DNA of 64,000 nt from Saprospirales bacterium GYS_P2D. Lineage in GTDB: Bacteria > Bacteroidota > Bacteroidia > Chitinophagales > Saprospiraceae. The position numbers and the translations under genes were made by a program. The notes under the pieces were generated by a model. The model worked only from the letters and a program-made list of their open reading frames with translations, made no database searches and was not told where the DNA came from. Within the stretch, counting starts at the first letter, position 1. Each line of letters begins with the position of its first letter. Where the stretch lies: assembly GCA_009833045.1 (NCBI GenBank), contig WUUP01000003.1, positions 320,636-384,635 on the forward strand. Reading direction: 5' to 3'. Positions 52,052 through 61,274 of the stretch are shown here, piece after piece.

Positions 52052-54805
52052 TTACTTAGAGAAAGCATCCTCGATCAGCTTAGCTTGCTGCTGATCATGG
52101 ACTTTCTTATATCCTGTAGCTGGCGAAGCACTCGTACGTCTCGAGATTACTTCTATCTCTGGATTTCGCCAGAAGCTCAGGAGATATTGCCAAGCTCCCA
52201 TGTTCTGAGGCTCTTCTTGTACCCATCTGATTTTCGCCTTGGCATACTTAGCGAATATCTCATCCAGCTGTTTTTGCGGATATGGATATAGCTGCTCCAT
52301 ACGGACGATAGCTACATCATCTCTATTATCTGCTTCTTTCTTATCGAGCAGATCGTAGTATATTTTTCCAGTACAGAGGAGTAGCGTTTTCACCTTTTTA
52401 GCATTCGCTGTAGCATCATCAAATACCTCTTGGAATCTATTACCTGTCTCAAGCTCTGAGATCTGAGAGATACATCTCGGATGTCTGAATAGCGACTTAG
52501 GGGACATCACGATGAGTGGCTTTCTAAACGGTCTCTCCAACTGACGTCTCAAGGCATGGAAGAAGTTAGCCGGTGTGGTGATATTAGCTACCGTGACATT
52601 GTACTCTGCACTCGCCTGTAGGAATCTCTCGACTCTTGCAGAGGAGTGTTCGGGTCCCTGACCTTCATATCCATGAGGGAGGAGCATCACGAGTCCACTC
52701 ATCCGTCTCCATTTACTCTCCGCTGCCATAACGAACTGGTCAACCATCGTCTGCGCACCATTGTAAAAATCTCCAAATTGTGCCTCCCAGATTACCAATG
52801 TGTGCGGAGATGCTAATGAATATCCATACTCAAATCCTAATACACCAAACTCCGACAGTAGCGAATTATAAATCATGAATCGACCCTGATCCTTAGACAA
52901 TCCATCAAATCGATTATACTCTTTGAATTTCTCAGCATCATTGAATATGGCATGTCTATGAGAGAAAGTCCCCCTCTTCACATCTTGTCCGCTGATTCTA
53001 ATATTTTCGCCATTGAGTAGTATCGACCCGTAGGCTATCAGCTCAGCCATTGCCCAGTCGATAGTGTCATTGTCGAGCAGCTTTTGCTTCCCTTTTTGTA
53101 GTCGCTTGATCTTACTCAGAGGTGTGAATCCTTCAGGCAAAGTCATCAAGTGATTGATTACCTGATCTATTTTACTTCTTTCGATACCTGTCTCTGGTGA
53201 CACCTCAAAATCCTTAGGGTCAGTGGTCTTTTTGAGTTTACGCCACTCCTGCTCTGGTTCTTGGTAGGTATATGGCAGGGGTTTTTGCTTTACCTCATCA
53301 AGGCGCTGCTGGAGATCATTCCAAAATGTCTTCTCCATATTCTCAGCGAGATCTTTTTCTACATCCCCACGCTCAATGAGCTTTGAGACATATAGCTCCC
53401 TTGGATCCTTATGACTATTGATAAATTCATACATCTCTGGCTGCGTAAACTTAGGATCATCTCCTTCATTATGACCATGACGTCGGTAGCATACCATATC
53501 GATGAATACATCATTATTAAATTTCTGACGATACTCCGTGGCTAATTCTACCGCAAATACTAATGCTTCTGGATCATCACCATTGACATGGAATACAGGT
53601 GCCTGCACCAGACTTGCTACACCTGTAGAATAGGTCGACGATCTCGCATCATCAAAGTCGGTAGTAAACCCGATCTGATTATTGATCACCAAGTGCATCG
53701 TCCCACCCGTATAGTATCCCGGCAGCTGACTCATCTGTACCGTCTCATAGACGATCCCCTGACCTGCGATAGCCGCATCACCATGAATGAGGATCGGCAG
53801 AATCGCATCATAATCGCTCTTATAGAGTAGGTCAGCTTTTGCCCGAGCGAATCCCTCCACCACAGTATTGACCGCCTCGAGGTGAGATGGATTGGGTACG
53901 AGCTTAAGATGTACTTCTTGGCCTCCGGACGTTTTGACTATCGACGAATAACCAAGATGATACTTGACATCACCATCTCCAAAACTCAAATCAGGCACCG
54001 CTGTCCCTTCAAACTCATTGAAGATATGCTCATAAGTCTTACCCATGATATTAGCTAATACATTGAGTCTACCTCTATGTGCCATACCGATCACGACCTC
54101 CTGTACACCAGCAGACGCTCCCTGACTGATGATGGCATCGAGCCCAGCGATGATAGACTCACCTCCTTCGAGAGAAAATCGCTTCTGTCCTACATATTTT
54201 TTATTGAGAAAACTCTCAAATCCTACCGCACCATTCAGTTTCTCTAAGATTCTTTTCTTCTTTTCGATAGATAGTCCATACGATGCATTGAGAGATCGAG
54301 ATTCGATTTTATCTCGGAGCCACATACGTTTATCCTTGTTCTCTATATGCGAATACTCAAACCCGATATTCCCAGTATAGATCTGCTTGAGCTTCATGAT
54401 GATCTGCGCCAGAGTCCCATTCTTAAGACCGATCTCCTCTCCTGCCGCAAAGGTCTTTTTCATATCGGCCTCTTCCAGATTATAATCACTGAGATCCAGA
54501 TGCGGACGACGGTCACGACGCTGGCGGATAGGATTAGTCGTAGAGAGCAGGTGTCCTCTATCTCTGAATCCATGTATCAGTGACATTACACCAAACTCCT
54601 TTGACAGATCTGTGGAGCTCGCTATATCCGTGCCAGTACCATTTACGGTAAACCCATTTCCATTCGTTTGGCTTCCGCCAAAATCATATCCTTCGAAAAA
54701 TGATCTCCAACCATCTTCGACAGATGTCGGGTCATCCTTATACTGCTTATATAGTGACTCTATGAAAGTCGGGTGCGCATTAAAAACGTATGAGTAATCC
54801 GCCAT
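52052..54805 (-). CDS. sucA: 2-oxoglutarate dehydrogenase E1 component
   Basis: Thiamine-diphosphate subunit that decarboxylates 2-oxoglutarate in the TCA cycle. The 917-residue protein matches the family length. Motifs in order: N-terminal FIESLYKQYKDDPTSVEDGW, GMAHRGRLNVLANIMGK, HGDAAIAGQGIVYETVQMS, CYRRHGHNEGDDPKFTQP, VIWEAQFGDFYNGAQ and PHGYEGQGPEHSSARVERFL. ATG start at 54803-54805, ~38 bp after a CATATTTG promoter element. sucB is not adjacent, at least within this window, so the E2 subunit is encoded elsewhere. The convergent neighbour shares its terminator. Confidence 0.98.
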   Translation of the reverse strand: MADYSYVFNAHPTFIESLYKQYKDDPTSVEDGWRSFFEGYDFGGSQTNGNGFTVNGTGTDIASSTDLSKEFGVMSLIHGFRDRGHLLSTTNPIRQRRDRRPHLDLSDYNLEEADMKKTFAAGEEIGLKNGTLAQIIMKLKQIYTGNIGFEYSHIENKDKRMWLRDKIESRSLNASYGLSIEKKKRILEKLNGAVGFESFLNKKYVGQKRFSLEGGESIIAGLDAIISQGASAGVQEVVIGMAHRGRLNVLANIMGKTYEHIFNEFEGTAVPDLSFGDGDVKYHLGYSSIVKTSGGQEVHLKLVPNPSHLEAVNTVVEGFARAKADLLYKSDYDAILPILIHGDAAIAGQGIVYETVQMSQLPGYYTGGTMHLVINNQIGFTTDFDDARSSTYSTGVASLVQAPVFHVNGDDPEALVFAVELATEYRQKFNNDVFIDMVCYRRHGHNEGDDPKFTQPEMYEFINSHKDPRELYVSKLIERGDVEKDLAENMEKTFWNDLQQRLDEVKQKPLPYTYQEPEQEWRKLKKTTDPKDFEVSPETGIERSKIDQVINHLMTLPEGFTPLSKIKRLQKGKQKLLDNDTIDWAMAELIAYGSILLNGENIRISGQDVKRGTFSHRHAIFNDAEKFKEYNRFDGLSKDQGRFMIYNSLLSEFGVLGFEYGYSLASPHTLVIWEAQFGDFYNGAQTMVDQFVMAAESKWRRMSGLVMLLPHGYEGQGPEHSSARVERFLQASAEYNVTVANITTPANFFHALRRQLERPFRKPLIVMSPKSLFRHPRCISQISELETGNRFQEVFDDATANAKKVKTLLLCTGKIYYDLLDKKEADNRDDVAIVRMEQLYPYPQKQLDEIFAKYAKAKIRWVQEEPQNMGAWQYLLSFWRNPEIEVISRRTSASPATGYKKVHDQQQAKLIEDAFSK

Positions 54806-54842
54806 TATATTTCATTAATATTCGTACACAAATAGTAGTCCG

Positions 54843-54850
54843 CAAATATG
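54843..54850 (-). promoter_or_regulatory. -7 promoter element of sucA
   Basis: CATATTTG on the minus strand, the same variant as at 32441, 37 bp before the sucA start; the next bases are CGG. No clear -33 TTG. Confidence 0.45.
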
Positions 54851-54979
54851 GACTAAAATACATTTAAGTGATAGTTTCATCCTGCATTTATTAGGCCTCT
54901 GAGCGGTTAAAAACCGATATAATTGTCAGGTAGGTGAATAAACTATTCAACAACTCTTTCGTCATCCCAAAAAATATCA

Positions 54980-54987
54980 TACATTTG
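54980..54987 (+). promoter_or_regulatory. -7 promoter element of rpsT
   Basis: TACATTTG, perfect TAnnTTTG, followed by CGCC, 36 bp before the S20 start. Confidence 0.65.
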
Positions 54988-55023
54988 CGCCTCTTTTTGA
55001 AACAAGTAAAGAACTAAGACAAT

Positions 55024-55284
55024 ATGGCAAATCACGCTTCTGCAAAGAAAAGAGCAAGACAAGCTGCTAAAAAAAGACTCACTAATAGATACTACAAGAA
55101 ATCTACTCGTACAGCTATCGCTAAACTAAAGGAAATGACTGACCAAACTGAGGCAGAGAAATACTTTCCGAAAGTGATGAGTAAGATTGACAGATTAGCT
55201 AAGAGAAATCTTTGGCACAAGAATAAAGCGGCTAACGTAAAAAGTAAGCTTAGCAAGTATATCAAAGGCTTAGCTGCCGCTTAA
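55024..55284 (+). CDS. rpsT: 30S ribosomal protein S20
   Basis: An 86-residue basic protein that binds 16S rRNA at the base of helix 44. Typical opening MANHASAKKRARQAAKKRLT and central KVMSKIDRLAKRNLWHKNKA, with KSKLSKYIKGL near the end. Very Lys/Arg rich; correct length. It is preceded by a TACATTTG promoter element and followed by a long palindromic terminator, so it is an independent unit. Confidence 0.98.
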   Translation: MANHASAKKRARQAAKKRLTNRYYKKSTRTAIAKLKEMTDQTEAEKYFPKVMSKIDRLAKRNLWHKNKAANVKSKLSKYIKGLAAA

Positions 55285-55311
55285 GATTAAGAAATCTTGT
55301 TTTCAAAAAAG

Positions 55312-55347
55312 AAAAGCTCAAATTGATATCAATTTGAGCTTTTTTTA
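55312..55347 (+). terminator. Palindromic terminator of rpsT
   Basis: AAAAGCTCAAATTGAT and its exact complement abut at 55312-55343 (32-bp palindrome), followed by TTTT. It may also stop the convergent oxygenase gene at 55371. Confidence 0.9.
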
Positions 55348-55370
55348 TGCTGTTCAAGAGGTAGTTCAGC

Positions 55371-56324
55371 TTACTTCTTTAGACCAATCTCTCTCAGTCT
55401 CTCGTCCAGATACTCACCTGCCGTAATAGGCGCATACTGTAGAGGATTCTCGTCTGTCACGCACTTATCAAGACAAGTCAGATCCATGTCAGGCACCGGA
55501 TGTAAAAAGAATGGTATCGATAGTCGTGGCTTATGCCATTCCTCTTTAGGAGGATTCACCACACGATGAGTAGTCGACTTTAGATAATTATTAGTCAGTC
55601 GCTGCAGCATATCACCGACATTGATGACGATCTCATCTTCTTCAGGCTCGATATCCAGCCATTTATCTTCTTTGTTGAGTAGCTGCAGTCCCCCTGCACT
55701 CGCACCTACGAGTAACGTGATGAGATTGATATCTTCATGCTGCTCCGCTCTGATAGCCGACTTAGGCTCCTCTGTGATCGGTGGATAGTGGATAGCACGT
55801 AGTATGCTCGATCCGTCCTTGATCTGCTTATCAAAATAATCTTCGCCCAGATCCAGATGGATAGCTATGGCTCTCAGGAGCGCACTACCCGCTGACTCAA
55901 ATGCTCTATACAGCTGCATACCCAACTTCGGAAATTCGGGCACCTCATCAGTCTGTACATTTGCAGGATAGTCTTCTGGAGCCGGATGGCTTTCTGATAC
56001 CTCCTGACCTATCTGAAAAAACTCTTTTAAATCAGCTACAGTAGATCCCTTAGCATGTTCTTTACCATAGGATGTATATCCACGCTGTCCAGCTAATCCA
56101 GGTATCTCATATTTCTCCTTCACATCTTTATCTAATGCGAAAAACTCTTTCGACTTAGTATAAAAGTCATTGATGAGCTCCATTGGCACACCGTGATTTT
56201 TCACTCCCACAAAACCAATACTGTGGAAGGCTTCTCCGAGCTCAGCTACGAATTCTTTTCTTTGGGCTTCATTTCCTTTAGTAAACTTGGTGAGGTCTAC
56301 CACCGGTATCACTTTATCTGACAT
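55371..56324 (-). CDS. 2-oxoglutarate/Fe(II)-dependent dioxygenase, isopenicillin-N-synthase-like
   Basis: A 317-residue soluble oxygenase. N-terminal DIOX_N part (VIPVVDLTKF; SIGFVGVKNHGVP). The iron site is His196 and Asp198 (EQHEDIN) with His253 (TTHRVVNPP), and the 2-oxoglutarate-binding Arg/Ser is RLSIPFFLH. Family members oxidise small molecules, gibberellin-like or amino acid derivatives; the substrate here is unknown. The start is the ATG at 56322-56324; a TAAATTTG element lies 20 bp upstream. Not in an operon with catabolic genes. Confidence 0.92.
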   Translation of the reverse strand: MSDKVIPVVDLTKFTKGNEAQRKEFVAELGEAFHSIGFVGVKNHGVPMELINDFYTKSKEFFALDKDVKEKYEIPGLAGQRGYTSYGKEHAKGSTVADLKEFFQIGQEVSESHPAPEDYPANVQTDEVPEFPKLGMQLYRAFESAGSALLRAIAIHLDLGEDYFDKQIKDGSSILRAIHYPPITEEPKSAIRAEQHEDINLITLLVGASAGGLQLLNKEDKWLDIEPEEDEIVINVGDMLQRLTNNYLKSTTHRVVNPPKEEWHKPRLSIPFFLHPVPDMDLTCLDKCVTDENPLQYAPITAGEYLDERLREIGLKK

Positions 56325-56343
56325 AGTTTTTATTGTTATATTC

Positions 56344-56351
56344 CAAATTTA
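56344..56351 (-). promoter_or_regulatory. -7 promoter element of the dioxygenase gene
   Basis: TAAATTTG on the minus strand, perfect TAnnTTTG, 19 bp before the start codon. Confidence 0.55.
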
Positions 56352-56476
56352 AGGTCATTTTCAATCTTTTGAAACTCGGATGGATCACAGCCAATATTAA
56401 TAACGTAGGTAGGGCGATTTATTTTAAATTCTAATGCGATATACCTGTAATTTGCACTCCACCAAAATGTAACACA

Positions 56477-57412
56477 TTGAAGATTCCTATATATATCGAT
56501 ACAGATGCTGGCACTGATGATGCCTTGGCGCTCATCATGGCACTATCAGATCCTCGCTATGAAGTCGTCGGTATATCCTGCGTAGGAGGCAATGTATCGC
56601 TCGATCATGTCACTCAAAACGTACTCTACCTGGTCGAGCAAATGGGGAAAAAAGTACCTGTGCACGTCGGAGCTGCTGGTCCAGAGCATCGAGTCCTCGA
56701 AAAAGCAGACTTCATCCATGGTAAAGATGGTCTGGGAGATATAGGTCTGCCGCTACATGACAGAGTACCAGCCTCCTATGATGCCGTGAGCCACATCATA
56801 GATATGGCTCGTACATATGATGGAGAGCTGATCGTGATCACTCTCGGCCCCATGACTAATCTCGCTAAAGCTATAGAGACTGACCCACAGCTACCCTCGC
56901 TCATACGACACTGCTATATCATGGGTGGCAACTATCGCATGCCTGGTAATGTAACACCAGTGTCTGAATACAATTTTTGGGCAGATCCTGAGGCTGCACA
57001 TCGCTGTATCCATACGGATATGGACAAGACGATAGTCGGATGGGACGTGACCCTTGATCAAGGATACCTGACAATAGAAGATCTGGATGATCTATCAGAC
57101 TATCCTTCACCATTGGCGAAAGCCGCTGTCGATATGCAAGCGATCAAATTACAATGGCTCCAAGATCACGAGCAGGATGTACTCTGCTATCTGGCGGATC
57201 CATTAGCTATGGCGATAGCACTGGATGAGTCAGTCGCTACTCAGATGGGCGAATATTACTGTGATATAGTCTGCAGCGGAGATCTCGAAGATACTCGAGG
57301 TATGCTCATCGTCGATGTGAACGGCATCAAAAAGAAAAATCCTAATGCTCGTGTGATCCATGCTGCAGATCATGCTGCGTTCAAGGAAAAGTTATTCTCC
57401 TCATTTAGCTAA
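56477..57412 (+). CDS. Inosine-uridine-preferring nucleoside hydrolase
   Basis: Cleaves ribonucleosides to base plus ribose. The 311-residue protein has the calcium-binding DTDAGTDDALALIMAL motif at the N-terminus, ITLGPMTNLAKAIE, GGNYRMPGNVTPVSEYNFW (active site Asn) and a C-terminal His region (CYLADPLAMAIALD). Start is TTG at 56477, since the nearby ATG at 56467 runs straight into a stop. It is 10 bp upstream of ribokinase, giving a logical nucleoside-to-ribose-5-phosphate salvage operon. Confidence 0.93.
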   Translation: MKIPIYIDTDAGTDDALALIMALSDPRYEVVGISCVGGNVSLDHVTQNVLYLVEQMGKKVPVHVGAAGPEHRVLEKADFIHGKDGLGDIGLPLHDRVPASYDAVSHIIDMARTYDGELIVITLGPMTNLAKAIETDPQLPSLIRHCYIMGGNYRMPGNVTPVSEYNFWADPEAAHRCIHTDMDKTIVGWDVTLDQGYLTIEDLDDLSDYPSPLAKAAVDMQAIKLQWLQDHEQDVLCYLADPLAMAIALDESVATQMGEYYCDIVCSGDLEDTRGMLIVDVNGIKKKNPNARVIHAADHAAFKEKLFSSFS

Positions 57413-57422
57413 TTTTCGATAT

Positions 57423-58340
57423 ATGAAATCAACAGTAGTCGTCATCGGAAGTGCCAATATGGACCTCATCATGAGCGTAGATCATCTACCAGTGCCAGGG
57501 GAGACCGTCGGAGGTGGCCAATACTATCAAAAACCGGGTGGGAAAGGCGCCAATCAAGCTGTAGCTGCTGCTCGAGCGGGAGTTGATACAGCATTTATCG
57601 GGGCTGTGGGCGATGATGATTTTGGGCGAGAGCTCATCAGGCGGTATGAAGTAGAGCGTATCGATACCCGTCATATGAAGATCTCTACACAGCCTACTGG
57701 AGTAGCCCTCATCAATGTGGATCGTCATGGAGAAAATAGCATCTCCGTCGGCCCCGGAGCTAACGCAGACTTAAATACCGAAGAAATACTCAAAGCACTC
57801 AAGAGGGTAGGGGCTCATAGCGTAGTCATACTCCAAAATGAAATACCGGTCCCCGTCACGCAAGCTATCATACAGTACTGCCATAAAGCAGGCATCAAAG
57901 TCCTATATAATCCAGCCCCTTTCATCAGCATGGATGAGAGCTACTTCAATCAAGTAGCCTATCTCATCCTCAATCAAACGGAGGCCAGAGATCTACTCCG
58001 TCCCAGCACATCACTCAGAGATGAGGAGCTACTACATCAGCTCACTCTGACGCTTTCTACTCCCTACATCATCCTTACCTTAGGCAGTGATGGTGTGATC
58101 TATTATGATAGAGCTGCCGATACTACCCAAAGAGTGCCGGCTATCGAAGTCAAGGTGGTAGATACTACTGGTGCTGGTGATACCTTCTGTGGGTATCTCG
58201 GAGCTATGATCATAGATGGGGCATCACTGAGGGACGCAGTCGAGATCGCCGTAGTGGCCTCTGGACTATCCGTACAGGGACTCGGCGCTCAAGAGTCCAT
58301 ACCACATATCCGATCAGTCAATACAAAAAGAAAAGGGTAA
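57423..58340 (+). CDS. rbsK: Ribokinase
   Basis: Phosphorylates ribose with ATP. The 305-residue PfkB-family protein has GSANMDLIMSVDHLPVPGE, the sugar-binding GGKGANQAVAAARAG motif and the C-terminal DTTGAGDTFCGYLGAM (catalytic Asp). The ATG at 57423 lies 10 bp after the nucleoside hydrolase; an in-frame start at 57360 overlaps that gene and does not fit the family. The gene's stop codon lies inside the terminator hairpin of the convergent dehydrogenase gene. Confidence 0.93.
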   Translation: MKSTVVVIGSANMDLIMSVDHLPVPGETVGGGQYYQKPGGKGANQAVAAARAGVDTAFIGAVGDDDFGRELIRRYEVERIDTRHMKISTQPTGVALINVDRHGENSISVGPGANADLNTEEILKALKRVGAHSVVILQNEIPVPVTQAIIQYCHKAGIKVLYNPAPFISMDESYFNQVAYLILNQTEARDLLRPSTSLRDEELLHQLTLTLSTPYIILTLGSDGVIYYDRAADTTQRVPAIEVKVVDTTGAGDTFCGYLGAMIIDGASLRDAVEIAVVASGLSVQGLGAQESIPHIRSVNTKRKG

Positions 58341-58364
58341 CTCTCTGATCAGAAAGCTACCCTT
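58331..58364 (-). terminator. Terminator of the dehydrogenase gene, overlapping rbsK stop
   Basis: On the minus strand AAGGGTAGCT...AGTTACCCTT with an inner TCTGATCAGA palindrome is followed by TTCTTTTT. It lies 26 bp after the stop at 58390 and spans the last codon of rbsK. Confidence 0.8.
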
Positions 58365-58389
58365 CACATTTATCGTGAGCAATGTAGGC

Positions 58390-59334
58390 TTAGCCTAATG
58401 CTTCTATTAATTTCTCTGCTAACTCGATACCGATTTTCTCCTGTGCCTCTACAGTAGATGCTCCAGTATGAGGAGTAAGTGATACTCGATCATGCTCGAG
58501 TATATCCTTACGAGGAGTTGGCTCCCCGATGAATACATCTACTCCAGCGGCAGCCAGTTTTCCTGACTCAAGCGCAGCTAACATAGCATCTTCATCGACA
58601 GTACCTCCTCTCGATGCATTAATGAGTACAGCGCCATCTTTCATTTTAGCAAACTCTGCATTTGATAGTACTGGGGCTCCAGTGAATGGTACATGAAGTG
58701 TAATTACATCTGCATTAGCGAGCATATCCTCCATCGTGCTGGTCTTCACCGTACACTTAGCACTGCACTGTGGGCCTCCGATAGTCAGTTCCGCCTCTTT
58801 GACATATGGATCGACTGCGATGACATTCATACCTACGCTGATAGCGAGCTCTGCAGTTGCCTGCCCGATTCGGCCAAAACCAATCACACCAAGTGTGCGA
58901 CCATAAAGCTCAAATCCTTTAGCATATGATTTTTTCAATGCTTTGAACTCTGTATCACCCTTAGTCGGCATAGATCGATTACTCTTATAGAGCGATCTGG
59001 CGATGCTGAACAAATGAGCGAAGGCTAACTCCGCCACTGATCTGGATGAGGCAGCAGGTGTATTGATCACAGCGATCCCTTTGCTGCGAGCATAGTCTAC
59101 ATCGATATTGTCAAGTCCTACTCCTCCTCTCCCGATAGCTTTGAGGTTAGGACATACTTCGATGACTGCTTGTCTTACTTTAGTAGCACTACGCACGCAT
59201 ATCGCATCGTATGCTGGTAGTTTTTCTGCGAGCTGATCCATAGGTACATTCTGTGTACTCACTTCGTGACCAGCGTCTTTTAGCATTTTTTCTCCTGTGG
59301 GATGTATCCCGTCGTTGATTAATATCTTAGCCAT
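58390..59334 (-). CDS. D-3-phosphoglycerate dehydrogenase-like D-2-hydroxyacid dehydrogenase
   Basis: A 314-residue NAD-dependent enzyme of the SerA type that likely oxidises 3-phosphoglycerate, the first step of serine synthesis. NAD motif GVIGFGRIGQATAELAIS, catalytic Arg in INASRGGTVDEDAML, His in LTPHTGAST. It lacks the C-terminal ACT domain and is the short form; other D-2-hydroxyacid specificity is possible. I use the ATG at 59332-59334 because a TACATTTG promoter element at 59356-59363 overlaps the longer frame that opens at 59358. No serB or serC nearby. Confidence 0.9.
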   Translation of the reverse strand: MAKILINDGIHPTGEKMLKDAGHEVSTQNVPMDQLAEKLPAYDAICVRSATKVRQAVIEVCPNLKAIGRGGVGLDNIDVDYARSKGIAVINTPAASSRSVAELAFAHLFSIARSLYKSNRSMPTKGDTEFKALKKSYAKGFELYGRTLGVIGFGRIGQATAELAISVGMNVIAVDPYVKEAELTIGGPQCSAKCTVKTSTMEDMLANADVITLHVPFTGAPVLSNAEFAKMKDGAVLINASRGGTVDEDAMLAALESGKLAAAGVDVFIGEPTPRKDILEHDRVSLTPHTGASTVEAQEKIGIELAEKLIEALG

Positions 59335-59355
59335 GATAACATATATGATGAGCCG

Positions 59356-59363
59356 CAAATGTA
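59356..59363 (-). promoter_or_regulatory. -7 promoter element of the dehydrogenase gene
   Basis: TACATTTG (minus strand), perfect TAnnTTTG followed by CGGC, 21 bp before the ATG at 59334. It overlaps the alternative upstream start and thus decides it. Confidence 0.6.
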
Positions 59364-59442
59364 TAGCTATCTCTACGTACTATGGCGCTGATCGCCCAAA
59401 ATAAAACTCGAATAAATAAGAATAATTGAAAGACAAGTACCA

Positions 59443-59480
59443 CAAAAAAAATGAGCCCGATATTTATCATATCAGGCTCA
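59443..59480 (-). terminator. Terminator of the small T9SS cargo gene
   Basis: On the minus strand TGAGCCTGATAT and ATATCGGGCTCA form a 12-bp stem with a 5-nt loop and one wobble pair, then eight T. It starts 28 bp after the stop at 59509. Confidence 0.87.
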
Positions 59481-59508
59481 ACCCTTATTAAGAAAAATCA
59501 ACTCCAAA

Positions 59509-60372
59509 TTAATAATCCACTTTTGCGATTTTCACGCTGTGAATACTCATTTCGCTATGCATATCTACGATTTCTACCGTATAAATACTTGCTGGCAGCG
59601 AAGATATATTTAAAGTTGTTTTTTGAGTACCTGAAGGCATAGTTTTATTGACTAAAATTCGACCATTTGTATCACTTATTCTCACTAAAGTGGACGCCTG
59701 CATCGTTTCAGAGTACTCAATTTTCACAAAATCAAGCGTAGGATTAGGTCCTACATTTATATAAATAGGTGCTGTAATCTCTTCTTTTTTCACCACTGCA
59801 TCTGCATACTTCTTCACCTCGAGGGGAGCGGTCTGGTTAGGCGATACCCACTCCATGAGCTCGACAAATGCTGTAGCATATTGATCTGTCACCTGCGGTC
59901 TGCTCCAGACCATCTGTGCAGGGACTTCATCATTTTTTATTTCAAATTTTAAAACGGCCACTTTTTGCCAACCATCACCTTTGTGAAGTGCTATGCCTCC
60001 ATTTGAATTGTCCAGTAGATCAATCTTAAAATTGACAAATCCAAGACTTTGATCAAAAGCTAACTGCTTCACATGATTAGCTTTGATTCCTTCAAAAAGT
60101 TCTAATACTTCCAGGTCACTATACTTGTCCATCGGTAGATCTGAAAAGCTTTCAGCTCTATCAAGACTTAATAATTCACTATCGTAGTATAGTCTATAAT
60201 TTTGATCTGCGAGTACTACTTCTGTATCATTGGATACAGCGATCTCTACAGCTGCATAGACGAAGTGGTTTTGTACGTCATGATGCTCAGGAGTGATGCG
60301 TAGCTCTATCTCGCTGGATCCATATAGCATGGACGTGCATAGTAGCACCAGTGCTAACGCTAAGGTTTTCAT
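59509..60372 (-). CDS. Secreted protein with T9SS tail, cohesin-like layout
   Basis: A 287-residue exported protein. The ATG at 60370-60372 gives the signal peptide MKTLALALVLLCTSMLYGSS; a TTG two codons earlier is the alternative. Residues ~20-150 are an Ig-like beta domain (VYAAVEIAVSNDTEVVLADQ; YRLYYDSELLSLDRA; VNFKIDLLDNSNG) with a layout like cohesin-type or 'secreted structural' domains. The last ~80 residues (INVGPNPTLDFVKIEYS; LPASIYTVEIVD) are a Por tail. It has its own promoter and terminator. Role unknown, surface-exposed by inference. Confidence 0.82.
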   Translation of the reverse strand: MKTLALALVLLCTSMLYGSSEIELRITPEHHDVQNHFVYAAVEIAVSNDTEVVLADQNYRLYYDSELLSLDRAESFSDLPMDKYSDLEVLELFEGIKANHVKQLAFDQSLGFVNFKIDLLDNSNGGIALHKGDGWQKVAVLKFEIKNDEVPAQMVWSRPQVTDQYATAFVELMEWVSPNQTAPLEVKKYADAVVKKEEITAPIYINVGPNPTLDFVKIEYSETMQASTLVRISDTNGRILVNKTMPSGTQKTTLNISSLPASIYTVEIVDMHSEMSIHSVKIAKVDY

Positions 60373-60734
60373 TCTCAAAGGGTCTTTTTTGTATAGGGGT
60401 TATTACTCGAATACAAAGATAAGCCTTTTGTAGGCTGACTGTAGGGTATCTGTAGGCACCGCCCAGTAAGAATCTATACTTATGTAATGCCTTTTACACA
60501 TTTCAAAAAATAATGATTCATAAAAAACTGGCTAACAGTTATATATAACAATTTATCTATAAAAAGAATCGACAAAAATCTCACACAACCCAGCCAGCAG
60601 GGAGAACTTTGTTTTGATTTTGGCTGTTCACTGGGTGATAATCGAAATAAAAATCGGCAAGGTCGATAAATAGAGTACGACAAAAAGTAGTCATATTGTC
60701 GATTGATCCGAGATCAAATAAAACAGTAGAAACA
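60373..60734. other. Divergent intergenic region before msrA
   Basis: No gene supported; short frames on either strand lack any feature. The left end holds the TATCTTTG element of the T9SS cargo gene. The right part should contain the msrA promoter, of which I see no clear copy. Confidence 0.5.
60414..60421 (-). promoter_or_regulatory. -7 promoter element of the small T9SS cargo gene
   Basis: TATCTTTG on the minus strand, perfect TAnnTTTG, 41 bp before the ATG at 60372. No clear -33 TTG upstream. Confidence 0.55.
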
Positions 60735-61271
60735 ATGGCAAAACATGAAATAGCGACAATAGGAGGTGGTTGTTTTTGGTGTGTAGAGGCTGTATATCTC
60801 ATGATAGATGGTATCATAGCGGCCCAGTCAGGCTATACGGGAGGTAAAATCAAAAATCCAACCTATCGAGAAGTCTGCTCTGGACTCACTGGTCATGCAG
60901 AAGTCGTACAGCTCACCTATGATGCTGACAAAATCAGCTATGAAGAAATATTGGAAATATTCTGGGCCAGCCATGACCCTACTACACTCAATCGCCAAGG
61001 CAATGATGTAGGTACTCAGTACCGATCAGTGATCTACTATCACAATGATGAACAAAAAGCAATCGCAGAAAAGTCTATCCAAGAAGTCGCTCCTACTCTA
61101 TGGAATGATCCTATAGTCACTGAGCTCAGCCCAGCAGAGGAATTTTACCCAGCCGAGGCGTATCATGATAATTACTATAGGCTCAATCCCCAAAATGGAT
61201 ATTGCTCAGTTGTCATTGGTCCAAAGGTGGCTAAGGTGAAGAAAAAATTCGCCAACAGGCTAAAATCATAA
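60735..61271 (+). CDS. msrA: Peptide-methionine (S)-S-oxide reductase
   Basis: Repairs oxidised methionine. The 178-residue protein has the catalytic Cys13 in GGGCFWCVEAVY, GYTGGKIKNPTYREVCSG, GHAEVVQLTYD and the Glu/His core FWASHDPTTLNRQGNDVGTQ followed by YRS. ATG at 60735; the frame from 60696 begins at a non-ATG codon and adds 13 residues of no similarity. There is no fused MsrB domain. It ends 4 bp from the convergent acyltransferase gene. Confidence 0.96.
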   Translation: MAKHEIATIGGGCFWCVEAVYLMIDGIIAAQSGYTGGKIKNPTYREVCSGLTGHAEVVQLTYDADKISYEEILEIFWASHDPTTLNRQGNDVGTQYRSVIYYHNDEQKAIAEKSIQEVAPTLWNDPIVTELSPAEEFYPAEAYHDNYYRLNPQNGYCSVVIGPKVAKVKKKFANRLKS

Positions 61272-61274
61272 GTA

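Noticed and set aside
60480-60683. Minus-strand frame of 67 codons in the msrA spacer
   Set aside because: No similarity-like features, start context or partner; AT-rich spacer.
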